From assembly GCA_019671135.1 (NCBI GenBank), contig JAHRHY010000007.1:992001-1056000 (forward strand): a stretch of DNA of 64,000 nt. The letters run 5' to 3'. The DNA is from Linnemannia hyalina (lineage: Eukaryota; Mortierellomycota; Mortierellomycetes; Mortierellales; Mortierellaceae). Each line of letters opens with the position of its first letter. Positions within the stretch are counted from its first letter, which is position 1. Positions 1 to 13,997 of the stretch are shown piece by piece. The translations under genes and the position numbers were made by a program. The notes under the pieces were generated by a model. It made no database searches. It was not told the origin of the DNA and worked only from the letters and a program-made list of their open reading frames with translations.

Positions 1-1344
1 GAACGAGAAACATTACCTCAAACTCGTTCTCAAAGCGAGGAAGAGCACCCTTACGAAGCCTAGTAATCTCCTTCTTTGACAACATAGTTCTCGTGAAATT
101 CGCCTCCTCATAATCCTCACGCTCACGCTGCTTCTGATCCATGCCCATTCCGAAATGGACTCCATCGTTCGTAAGCGACATCTCCTCTGGACGATCGTCA
201 AACTCCGAGACCAAATCCTTCATGACACGCGATTTGGCAGCGCGGGCCTGGAGACGGGCCTGGTACTTCAGGCGCTTGGCGACAGCACTGGAATCCTCCT
301 CAAAGTGGACGGGTGCCATCTTGGGGGCTCTGTACAATCCTGACTTGTCGTCACCGTCCCTGTCCTCCTGATCGTCTTCGCCGTCATCGCCGCCATTCTC
401 GGTGTCCAGGACAAGGTTCTTGGGGTTGGGCTTGAACGCCAATGGATCAGCACCTATTTCATTGGGAAAATTTCATCAGAGACCTGTCAATATCCATACG
501 ATGATATACATTCGCTCTTTTTTTTGCTTGGACATCAACCACACACACAATCCTCCCCTCCAGTATCTGCATATATTTTTTTTCTTTGTTTTACCTCCAG
601 CGTTAGACTGAGCCTCGCCTTCTTGCTGTCCAACAACAGCTGCTCGAACCAACTTATCGATCTGGTACTTGAGTTTCTGCTCCACCGGCTTCATCTTTTC
701 CAAAATCGTCCTCTGTTCGATGAGGGAGACGACGGCAGGGTGGTCCTGGATGGACTGGCCGTCGAGTTTCCGGTACATGACAAAGGCGAGGTTGGTGATG
801 TATTCCAGCAAGATGTGGTATTTCACTTCAAGGAATGAAAGTCCCTTTGAGGTGTCGATTTCCTTCGACTCCAGTCTGATTTTTTGTGGTTGTTTTGTTG
901 TTTGGGTTGTTTGGGTTGTTTGGGTTGTTGTTGTTGGGGGAAAGGTGGGTAGGATATATTCCAGGTTTTGTTTTGTTGTTGTTGAGATACAAGTCGAAGG
1001 GGGAGTAAAAAAAACCCAAGTGAACAGTTCATATGTTTTTTTTTAAAAAGGTATACAAAAGAAAGTAAGAAAAAGAAAAAAAAAAAAAAGGTCAATAACC
1101 AACTTCTCCTTTACGCCAACTCCACAAGTAAAGAGAGACACATATACATAGCAAGGTCCAACTTTTAGCTGTGAAAAAAGAAAACCTCCTTGAAGAAGAA
1201 AACATACTTGGCGATGGTAGGCTTGAGCTTGGTCTCAATCTCTTTGAGCATGGTCGCGAGCTCCTGGAGGTGTTTGGGGAAGGCAACCTGATCAAGTTGA
1301 AGAGCCTCATGGACCGCATCTGCTGGGGATTTCGAGGCGACCAT
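1..1344 (-). CDS. LCP5: Lcp5/neuroguidin-family U3 snoRNP protein (3' end outside window)
   Basis: Sas10/Utp3/Lcp5 family protein, needed in other fungi for early pre-18S rRNA processing in the nucleolar SSU processome. Exons on the minus strand: 1208-1344, 595-875 and 17-453; all junctions are GT-AG and join in phase to give 285 residues. The start is ATG at 1344 (MVASKSPADAV). The N-terminal helical domain (about residues 10-95) contains the family-typical stretch LEVKYHILLEYITNLAFVMY followed by HPAVVSLIEQRTILEKMKPVE. The later part has the conserved GADPLAFKPNP block, the RAPKMAPVHFEED segment and the LRKGALPRFENEFE region. The last visible exon stops at a GTAATG donor at position 16, so the C-terminus lies beyond the window. 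Intron 1 (332 nt) is rich in GGGTTGTTT repeats. The assignment to the Lcp5/neuroguidin branch, rather than Sas10 or Utp3, is inferred from these blocks. Confidence 0.88.
901..936 (+). repeat. TTTGGGTTG 9-bp tandem repeat with four G-runs
   Basis: Three copies of TTTGGGTTG are followed by GTT repeats and a GGGGG run, inside intron 1 of the Lcp5 gene. The plus strand, which is the template strand for that gene, carries four runs of three or more G within about 36 nt. Confidence 0.8.
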
Positions 1345-1751
1345 CGTGTATTATATGAATGTGTGTAGGTTAAAGGTATGACAATTAGTAAGGATGGAGG
1401 TGGTGGAAATGGTGGAATGTGAGTGTTAATGGTTGACTGACAGTGAGTGGAGGTGGGGGTTGTGAGCACAACTGTAACGCAGGCACAAAGAAAAAAAGAA
1501 AAAGAAAAAAAAACATTTGTTTATAGTGACTGTTTCCGGATGTTGCCACCAAAAGGCAAATTGCAAAAGGCATAAAACGACTGCAAGGTGACAACGAAAC
1601 AAAGCAGCACCTGGAACGACGATGGATGAAATGCAAAACTTTTTGAGTGTATTATGATAACAGGATATGAGGTGTGTAAAAAAAAATGAGTGTGGATGTC
1701 TGTGCGAATGGAGAGTGTATGGTAAGAGTACAATGGTTTCTAGGCCGTGTT
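1345..1751. other. Intergenic, Dim1 3' flank and Lcp5 promoter
   Basis: No coding potential is seen. The interval must hold the DIM1 3' UTR and the LCP5 promoter because both genes lie on the minus strand. Short A/T homopolymers are the only visible structure. Confidence 0.6.
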
Positions 1752-3253
<1,502 letters not shown>

Positions 3254-3905
3254 TGTTAAAATGTGTGTTTTGGTTGTTGGTTGTTGTTTTGTTGGTGGGT
3301 GGTGGTTGTGGGTGATGTGATGAAGTGGTATGAGAGTGGTGAGGATGACCAAATGGGCTGGGCGATCACAAAAAAAAAAAGAGAAAAAAGCAAAATACGT
3401 GACTGCTAGTCCGAGTGCAGGTCCAGATCGAGTGGGATCTCACGCGGCGCGGCGGAAGATCTAGAAAGGGGGCAAATAGGATAAGAGATACAAAAAAGAC
3501 CCGCCCTATGCGTTGGCCAAAGCGACTATCAATACAAAGGGAGTTCATATCCTGCGAAGAAACACTCTGCCAAAGCTTCTTTTTTTTTGAGCCAACCATG
3601 TCCTTGGTTCATGAGAACTATTGCTCCAAAGCACATCAACACATCTCACAGGAATCAGTTCTGAAAGAGAGAATACAAAGATTACGATTTTTTTGTATTG
3701 AACAATGAATTAGGAAAAAAAATAAGACATATGGAATGGAAAAGAAGCTACTTGGTTTTTTGTGGTGTGGATTGGGGGGATTGTGGGTTCTGCTCAAGTG
3801 TTTTCTTAATGGGGAAAACTACCAAGAGGCAGATAAAGTACAGGATATTAATGGCATGATGCGCATGAAGGAAGATGTCAGAGTTAGGGGAAAGGGGGGC
3901 TGGCT
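3254..3905. other. Intergenic, DIM1 promoter and forkhead 3' flank
   Basis: No gene is supported. A GTT/GGT-rich stretch at 3270-3320 lies just upstream of the DIM1 start codon. The rest is A-rich sequence that probably includes the 3' UTR of the forkhead gene. Confidence 0.55.
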
Positions 3906-6507
<2,602 letters not shown>

Positions 6508-6689
6508 GGGTCTTGGGGATATATATGTGATAATGACGGGAAGAGTAGCTGTCGGGTATGTTGGTCGCTTTTGGAGCTTGTTTGAAGGCGTGGTGACGAG
6601 ACGTGAGTGACAGAGTCGCTGCAGGTACGGACGGATGCGAGATATGTGTGCGTTTGTGTATGTGTGTATGTGAGAGAGAGAGTGGTGAG

Positions 6690-6960
6690 TATGCGAGGTT
6701 GTGAGGAGAAGAGAAAGAAAGGGCTGAGTCAAGAAGGATTGGATAAAAGGAGCGAGAGAAGGAGCGAGGGAGTAAAGGAGGAGAAGAAGGGGGAAGGGGT
6801 GAAGAAGAGTGAAAAAGGAAGCTAAAAGAGAGGGAAGGGAAAAGAAGGGAAGAGAAGGGAAGAAGAAGCAAGGAAGGAAGGCAGAGATGAGAGAAGAGAA
6901 GAGAAGAGAAGAGAAAGAGAGGGAAAGTGATAAATGAGAAGAAAAGGAGGATGGGGGGAA
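6690..6960 (+). repeat. Polypurine tract (GAA/GGA-rich)
   Basis: About 270 nt of nearly uninterrupted A and G. It includes pure-purine runs at 6824-6868 and 6890-6927, the latter built from repeated GAGAA units. Such tracts can be replication-slippage products or form triplexes; no function is shown. Confidence 0.85.
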
Positions 6961-7045
6961 ATGAAGGCTAAGTGACAGTCCCTGGCGTTGTTTGGGCGAT
7001 GGACAAGGACTGGCTTGGATGTGGGGGACCCGAGAAAGTATGAAC

Positions 7046-7199
7046 AATATCAACAACAACAACAACAACAAGAACAACAGCAAGGAAGAAGAATAAGGTG
7101 GGAAAGAGGAGATGGGAAGAGAGAGGGAATGGAAGAGGATGGAGGGAAAAGGAATACAACAACAATAACAACAACAAATACACAACAACAACAACAACG
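7046..7199 (+). repeat. CAA trinucleotide microsatellites (two blocks)
   Basis: Two CAA-repeat blocks lie near 7048-7080 and 7157-7199, separated by a GA-rich spacer in the forkhead upstream region. Confidence 0.8.
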
Positions 7200-7765
7200 A
7201 TATGAAAAGGGAAGGGAAAAAGAGAGATTATCGCAATGAAAGGGCTGTGAATTGGACTGGTTGTTGTTGTCAGAAAGAGGGAAGGAAGGGAGGAAAGCGA
7301 GGGAAAACGAAAGAGAAGGAGAGAAGAGATACTTGAAAGTTGAAAGAAAAGGGAAATGAAAACGAGACTCTTTATCATCTTGTTCTTTTCTTTCTTCCCC
7401 TTTGTCACCAGTTTCTCCGTTCCCTTGTTCGCTCGCTCACTCGGTTGTTCGTATTCGTTCGCATTCGTTCGTTTCGGCGAGTTGTTCTGTGATGGCTGAC
7501 CAACGGCAGGAGAGGAACAAAAAGGATTGACCTGGATTATGGTTTATGAATTCACCCCCTCCTTTCAAAAAAAAAAAAAAAAAAAAAAAAAAGAGTTGTA
7601 TTCACCCAGTTGGCGTAGGGGTTTCTCCTTGTCTCTTTTCTAGTGTGGCAGAGCAACCGAGCTACCAAGCACCGTGAATCAAGCGCCTTCCCAAGAGAAA
7701 CTAATTCAGAGGAGACGAGAGAGGGAGAGAGCGGAGGGAGAGAGGGAAAGGGAAAATAGAGAGCA

Positions 7766-7830
7766 GAGACAGATAGACAAACAGACAGACAGACGGACAG
7801 ACAGACGGACAGATAGACAGAAAGACAAAG
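7766..7830 (+). repeat. GACA/GACG tetranucleotide microsatellite
   Basis: Imperfect GACA units with interspersed GACG and GATA variants. Confidence 0.85.
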
Positions 7831-9004
7831 GAACAGGGAATAACAAGTAAGAAAGCCAAGAGAAGAAAAAGAGGAAGAGGAGGCCGAGGGCAAGATAAGG
7901 TTACGAGGCAGGCGCGCGTGATTGACCGTTTCTTGCGGACCTCTCAGATCGCAGCATTTGATTCTCTGGGTATTCAATCGGACATGCAACTCAATAATGA
8001 ACGATCGATGGAAGTCAATCCGTCTCAGTTCATTGGATGGTATTCAATCACTTCTTCTCCTCCTTCTTTTCATCTTTTAGTTCATACTCATCTCATACCT
8101 TGACAGAGCTACACTCACACAGTTGCACTCTCTACTACACTTTCGCCCTCATAGACCACCCACCCACGCATCATAGCTATCATACCTTCTCTCGTAATAA
8201 TACATGGACAAGTAGAAAAATATCCCGAAGGAATCACTTCTTTTTCCTGCAGTCTGCAGGTCTATCTCCAATCCATCCACATCCATCAATTCAACATTTT
8301 TTAGAGTTCTGCTTGCACAACGAAATAAAGCTGCTTTTTTTTATTGTCAGTCAGGGGAAAGAAGGGACGGAAGGAATAAAGAAGAAACGTTTTTAGACGC
8401 CCAAAAAATGAGGCTCAGTGCTCATAAAAATCGATCGTGGAGGAAGGGGAACAAGGGGATGGAAAAAGTGAGCGAGTGAAGAAAGACGGGGGGGATGAGA
8501 AGGAGGTTGAAGGAAGATGAGAAAGAGGGAGGAGGGGGAACAAGGAAACAACGAGATGACAAAAGCAAGGCACGGCATAGGAAGACAACGTTCAAATCGA
8601 ATCCACTTTATGAGATGGCAGTAAGACTTGCCGGGTCAAACTCTGCATTTGACAACGGTTTTCGTTTTTGTCCCGAGGATAGTTAAGAAAGTCATGACAT
8701 GGGAATATAAAAAATGAACGAAAAATGTGGTCACCGACTCTATCAAAACGAAACCCCAGATCCCAACGCCTTCCTCCGTACGGCGAACCTCCAGTTACTC
8801 CAGCATGGACAAAAGGTCAAGAGCAAAAGAGAAGAAGGTTATTTCTCCATGTTCGAACATGAGCACGCAAACATCCTTGGCATTATCTCTTTTACGGACG
8901 TGGATGGATGACAAAAGAGTCGGGCTTTTTTGAGTCTATAGTCCTACTCCGACAATCGAACAGGGGGATTGCATTTGCCAAAACGTCTTCATTTGTTTTG
9001 TTGA

Positions 9005-9055
9005 TTTGTTGATGTTGTTGTTGTTTTGTTTTTGTTGTTGTTGTTGTTGTTTGCG
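9005..9055 (+). repeat. GTT/GTTTT microsatellite
   Basis: Imperfect TTG/GTT repeat in the gene-poor interval. Confidence 0.75.
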
Positions 9056-9975
9056 GTAATTATATCGGTGACTCTACCGCTGAAGGCTGTGCGGACGCAT
9101 ATCTTTTTTAGAGGTGTGTGCTTGTGTGCGTAAGTTTTTCTTTATCGAAAATCTCAAAGGAGTACTTAGTAATGTGAATCAGGGACAGATGCACGGAGCA
9201 GCAGCAGTAACAAGACAAGATAAAAAAATATCATCTCAACACAACCAACCATGACAAACTTGCAGCATAACTGGCGAAAAAACTGTAGCAAAAGACTGCG
9301 CGCTCTCTTAGGGTAGTGCTCAGGTTGCATCCGTGTCGGGACATGAAAAGAACAGAGGAAGACACTGCCATTTGGTTCCATCGCGTGGCCACAAAATACA
9401 GTGCCAGACATCGAGCAAAAACCACATCAACAAAAACAAACATAGACATCCGTTTGTTCATTCCGCCATTTCTTTTCCTTCTTTTATTTTGAGTCCGACA
9501 AAGAGAGATCGTCTTTTGGCGGTGATCGTCGCCTCCAAAATGTACGGACACGGACAAAAGCTCAGGTAGATGTTGATCAAAAACGGCAACAACGCAAGAC
9601 ACAAATATTAACAACCGCAACTCTCGCTGGAATACAAACAAGTAAAACTGTAGCGAGCAACAACAGCATTAACACCAACAACGTTAAGTGCTGCTCGTGT
9701 CGAGATCTAGGTTTTCTCATCTGCTTTTCTCCGTCAAATTACTGCTGTAATACCTCGAAGTCTGGAGGTTGTGGTATGATGTGGCCGACTTTGGCCGTGT
9801 GTACTTGTGCGTTTGTAGTAGGGTGTCTTTCCCTATTTCCGGCCGTGCACCTTAAGATGACATACCATCCACTTTTCCCCTCGCGCTAACTGTCTGTCTG
9901 CCGACCTCAGACTGCCTATTGTCCTGCATGTCTTCCCAAGGAAAATAGCCAATGCGCCAATAATTGGTAAACATG

Positions 9976-10020
9976 ACAACAATAACAACAATAACAACAA
10001 TAACAACAACAACAACAACC
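9976..10020 (+). repeat. AACAACAAT/AAC microsatellite
   Basis: Tandem AACAACAAT units that pass into a pure AAC run. Confidence 0.8.
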
Positions 10021-12532
10021 GTAAAAATAAAGGTGCGGGCGAAGCGTTCGCCTTTCACTTGTGACAAACAAGTTGGGGTATAATGGAATGAGCGTAATGG
10101 AGAAGCAAGTACCTCTAAATCCAAATGCAAACATGAACGAGAATACATGAGGCCCAGGCCCATTGTTTTAGATCCTGAGGTTAGAGTATAAGAGTGCGGC
10201 GGCTGTTCACATACTCCGAGGGGAGAAGGGGATGGGGGGAAAAGACACCTCAAAAAAACCAAACGTGCGGGGTAGTTCATTTGTTGAGACTGGTCGTCTC
10301 AGCGAATCAACTGACAAAGGCAATTTTTCGTCCTTACCAATTGGATATTCTTTTCGTTGCGTTGAGCTGTTGTTGTGCTCGGAATTGAGCATTCCGTGGC
10401 TGTACAAGGTGTAAGTTGACGAAAAAACTAATAGATGGCACATGCAGGGGCCAACCAAAGGCCAAAAAAAACAATAACGATGGAGGTATTGACTTTTTGA
10501 ACAACAATAGCAACAATAGACTATACAACAAAAAAAAAAAAAAAAAAAAAGGTAGGGGATCCGATAGAGTCGACAGGCGGAGACGAGATGCATGTGTACT
10601 TGGTCAGATGGCTCACTGCAAGAAAAAAGAGCTTGATGTGAAAACCTGTTTTCCCTGGCGGGGTGGGCTCATTCATTTTTGGTGGCGTACTGTCTGCTTG
10701 CACACAGATGAACATGTATACCTTGAAGATGAAGAAAGACTATGGCTATAGGCTGACTACTTGGAGTTGATGTGGGTCCAGAGCCCACAGGTCCATTCAA
10801 ACGAGATGGATGGAGGAGGGTCTCAAATCTGAATCTGAGACTGTAAGTGGCTGTGAGTTGAAAGTGCAACAACAAGGGTGACAACTCAGAAGAAGGAGAA
10901 GAAAGAATACAAGAGAAACGAGAGAGAGACGCAAAGGGGAGCGAGCGAAGACACAGGGAACTGTCAAAGGGGTAAAAGGGGCAAAAGAAGGTGAAGCAGC
11001 AGAGTCAGAGACGAAGGAAAAGAGGTGACTAACACATAATGAAAGACACGAGACAACCACTGTGGTCGTACAAGACTAGCTCTCCTTGACACCAGGCCAA
11101 TAATCCATGGCACATCCCTCTCTCTCTCTCTTTCTTTTTCTCGCTCTTTCGCTCTCTCGCTCTCCCTCTGTGCATATGAGCCGTGCTAGATGACCCTTAA
11201 CGGACCCCATCCTTGTCCTAGCCTGGCGCGACCTGCATCCTCAGACCATCTAGCTAATTTTCTTTTCATGCGACCTTCACTAGCTCATCGGCGCGTCAAC
11301 TTCTTGCGTCCTCATCCCAACACTGCAGCAGGTCATAAGACCTTGTCTTCCATCGTAATACCTTGGTGACCCTGATGTCGATACTGGATCCCGTAATTTT
11401 TTCTTTCTTCTCACGCTGGGTGGAATGTTGTAATGCCAAGCACGAAACGTATCTTTTTTCGTTTGTTTTCGTACAGTGTGTACCCCCACAGACAACGTGT
11501 GTGACCTGACTTTGCACTCGACACAAGATGGAACACACGGATATCGACTCCGCTCGAATCGAGTCGGGGTGTGTGTTGGAAGGAACAGCCGATCTCCATG
11601 TGGGAACCATTACGTATGAGCCGTGCCTGTTTGTCCCACCCAACCGCCTGTTGTTTTTTATCTCCCAACAGCGCCACAGAAAATTCTCAATGGGAGAATG
11701 GAATAAAGTCTGCCTAGCGTCTTTTTTTCTCCTAACTTTTCTTTGAGTGCCCTGCCCTCATCATCATCGTCATAAATGGCATGGGAACCCGTTTTCTTTT
11801 CTTGTTTTGCGTTTGTCCCCCTTTCAAAAACAACTGGGCTGGAGGGGAAGCACTCCGAGGCCCAGTAAAAAGGCATTACACGCTTTACCTTCCTCAAGTA
11901 CTACTCTCGAACCACAGGCGTTGCATCACCACTTTTTTGTAACTCTCTGCTTCCCTCTCCCTCCCTTGCAATGGAGAAAGATAAGCCCGGACCCAGTCCT
12001 CTTCACAGGCAACCACCTCTCTCTCCCTCTCTCTCAAACAACAAAGTCGTTCATGTACGCCCCTTGGAGCTTGGGGCTTAGACAATTATCTCGCTCTGTG
12101 AGAGGACAGGGCATGGGCAGACAGATAGACAAAGAGACAGAGAGATAGACAGGGGCATAAATGATGCATTCTCGTTGCCTGTTATTGTTCATGTGTCGCC
12201 TGAAGGGAAGGAGAATTACAAGAAAGAATTGGATGAAAGCAGTTACGACAACTATTCTCGGGGTGAGTAAAATGTCAAGTGTCAACTCACCGATCTATCA
12301 ATGCGATAACGCCAAAACAGCGCAATAGCATAAAACAACACCACCTTCCTCGTCCTTGTCCACCAACACACATAAAAAACCCTCGCCTCCCCCTCCTCCT
12401 CTCTTCTACTTTTCTACAACTTGCACTTTATCCTTTGCTTTGACCTGCACCCTTCAAATATTTCACGCACCCCTTCCTTCAACGGCTATCCTTTGCTCGT
12501 CTGTACTCGGCCCACCGATCCCAATTGACACC

Positions 12533-13593
12533 ATGCCTTCCTTCGACGAACACAAACACGCGATGGACTCTCCTTCTGCTTCTGCTAACAACGATAGCAT
12601 CAAACCATCTTACTTTGATATCGCCAAACCCATCAGCATCCCCAACAATACCCTCGGTCGTATCAACACCGATGTTTGCAGTATGCTCGCCAATGAAGGT
12701 ACTGTACATCGAACACAAAATTGATCCACATTCTTCGCTATCCGACATCAACTCTCGCTTCAATCATATTCACAGCGAAAGATTCGTATTCCTCCAAAAA
12801 AAAAAAAAAATGAATAGATATGGACGAGAGTGCACTCCCAGAGTTCTTGCAGTCGTTCCAGGACGCAGGTATCAGCGACGCCAGACTCCGGCAGTTCACA
12901 TGGCTACATCCAAAGAACTATAGCAGTGATGGGTCCCTGAGTGATGATTACATCCTCTCTCCCTATGGAACCAGTGTCTCGTCCCCCCGAGGCGATGAAT
13001 GGGAGATCATCGACAGTGGTATGTTTTCTTGCACCTTAATAGTTTGTACTACATAACTAAGTGCATCTTTTTTTTGTTTCGAGCCTCACCTTTTACGCTT
13101 TTCTTCCTAAATCTTGTGAATCCTTCAAACAGGTCCAAGAAAGAGCATTGATGAGTTATGGGACGAGGTTTTCGAATACAAGGAACGGATCAAGATACTC
13201 GAACGAGCACACCAACAAGAACAAGAGAACACTTCACTACAGGCACAGCTTGACGCCTGCAACGATTACGTCGTCAGGGACGACGACAACGACGAAAGTC
13301 AAACTCCGACGTCTGCTTCTTCTACTCCTACCACTGCTGGCATTGGTGGCATGGGTGCGATGACACAGGTCGATAAGACTGTTGTGTATGCGTCTCGAAA
13401 AGGGGTTCGGACCGGGCATGGAGGTGCAGCCCGCAGTTTATTGCAGCTTGCCCTTGGCGTAGGTTCCTCTCTTCGCTCGAATAGATGATGTTCACTCCAT
13501 TTTTTGCTTCTGCAGGTCAGGCAGCGAAAAGGAGCGAGTAAAATAAACGCTCTCTCACAAACGAATAGTCATGACATTCGTCGTCATTTGTAA
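12533..13593 (+). CDS. Unrecognised acidic coiled-coil protein
   Basis: I do not recognise this family. Exons 12533-12698, 12818-13018 and 13133-13458 join in phase. A fourth exon, 13516-13593, follows if the 57-nt intron 13459-13515 (GTAGGT...TTCTGCAG) is used, giving 256 residues. Without that splice the reading frame stops at 13486-13488, giving 240 residues. Exon 2 encodes a compact block (MDESALPEFLQSFQDAG, DARLRQFTWLHP, DEWEIIDSG), and exon 3 starts with a predicted coiled coil (IDELWDEVFEYKERIKILER, HQQEQENTSLQAQL). A Ser/Thr linker and a basic tail follow. Start ATG 12533 has a good context (ACACCATGCC). No signal peptide or membrane segment is seen. It is probably a cytosolic or nuclear adaptor, but that is only a guess. 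Confidence 0.6.
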
Positions 13594-13997
13594 GTCGACT
13601 GCTTTGTTCAGTTAGTTGCTCTCGGTTGTTTTACTACGATTGGAAACGTTTTCCTAACATGCTGAGTGATGAGAAGTCGTTGTTGAGGAAGCTAGGGGAT
13701 ATCAAGATTAACTAGACCACGTTTCACTTGACCAGCGGGTTCATTTCATAGTTTGTTCTCGAGAGAGACGTAGAAAAACATCACCAAGGACGCGTCCAAG
13801 AGGGAACAAGTTCATAAACCGTTACGGGAGCGATAAACGCGAAGGAAAAGTTTATTAAGGAAACCTCGCAGTGTCCTGTAATGAATGCGTAAAAATTAGT
13901 GCAATAAGTAACCCTTAAGAGTTATAGGCAACCGTATCACATAATTTCAGATCATGTGTGACTCGCCAGCTCCCTCTTTTCTTCTCTTTGCATCAAA
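13594..13997. promoter_or_regulatory. Promoter region of the eL27 gene
   Basis: No coding signal. It lies upstream of the eL27 start, and a short pyrimidine-rich stretch (CTCCCTCTTTTCTTCTC) sits just before the ATG, as expected for a ribosomal protein gene leader. Confidence 0.5.

Larger units (their letters stand above)
6508..7550. promoter_or_regulatory. Upstream region and likely 5' UTR of the forkhead gene
   Basis: No gene is supported. The sequence is strongly purine-biased on the plus strand (6690-6960), then alternates GAA-rich and CAA-repeat blocks. On the minus strand, where the forkhead gene lies, it would read as a long pyrimidine tract upstream of ATG 6507, as is common in fungal promoters and leaders. 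A long Leu/Ser-rich ORF here is a translation of that tract. Confidence 0.5.
7551..12532. other. Gene-poor interval of about 5 kb
   Basis: I find no ORF with family similarity, no plausible spliced coding chain and no tRNA-like fold. It contains a 25-nt poly-A at about 7568, GACA repeats at 7766-7830, GTT repeats near 9010-9055, AACAACAAT repeats at 9976-10020 and a 20-nt poly-A near 10531. The last few hundred bases (about 12340-12532) are pyrimidine-rich and likely form the promoter and leader of the next gene. An unrecognised lineage-specific gene or long non-coding RNA cannot be excluded. Confidence 0.5.

Noticed and set aside
8580..8660. GTTCAAATC motif resembling a tRNA T-loop
   Set aside because: No acceptor stem, D-arm or anticodon arm can be folded around it. 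No other tRNA candidate was found.
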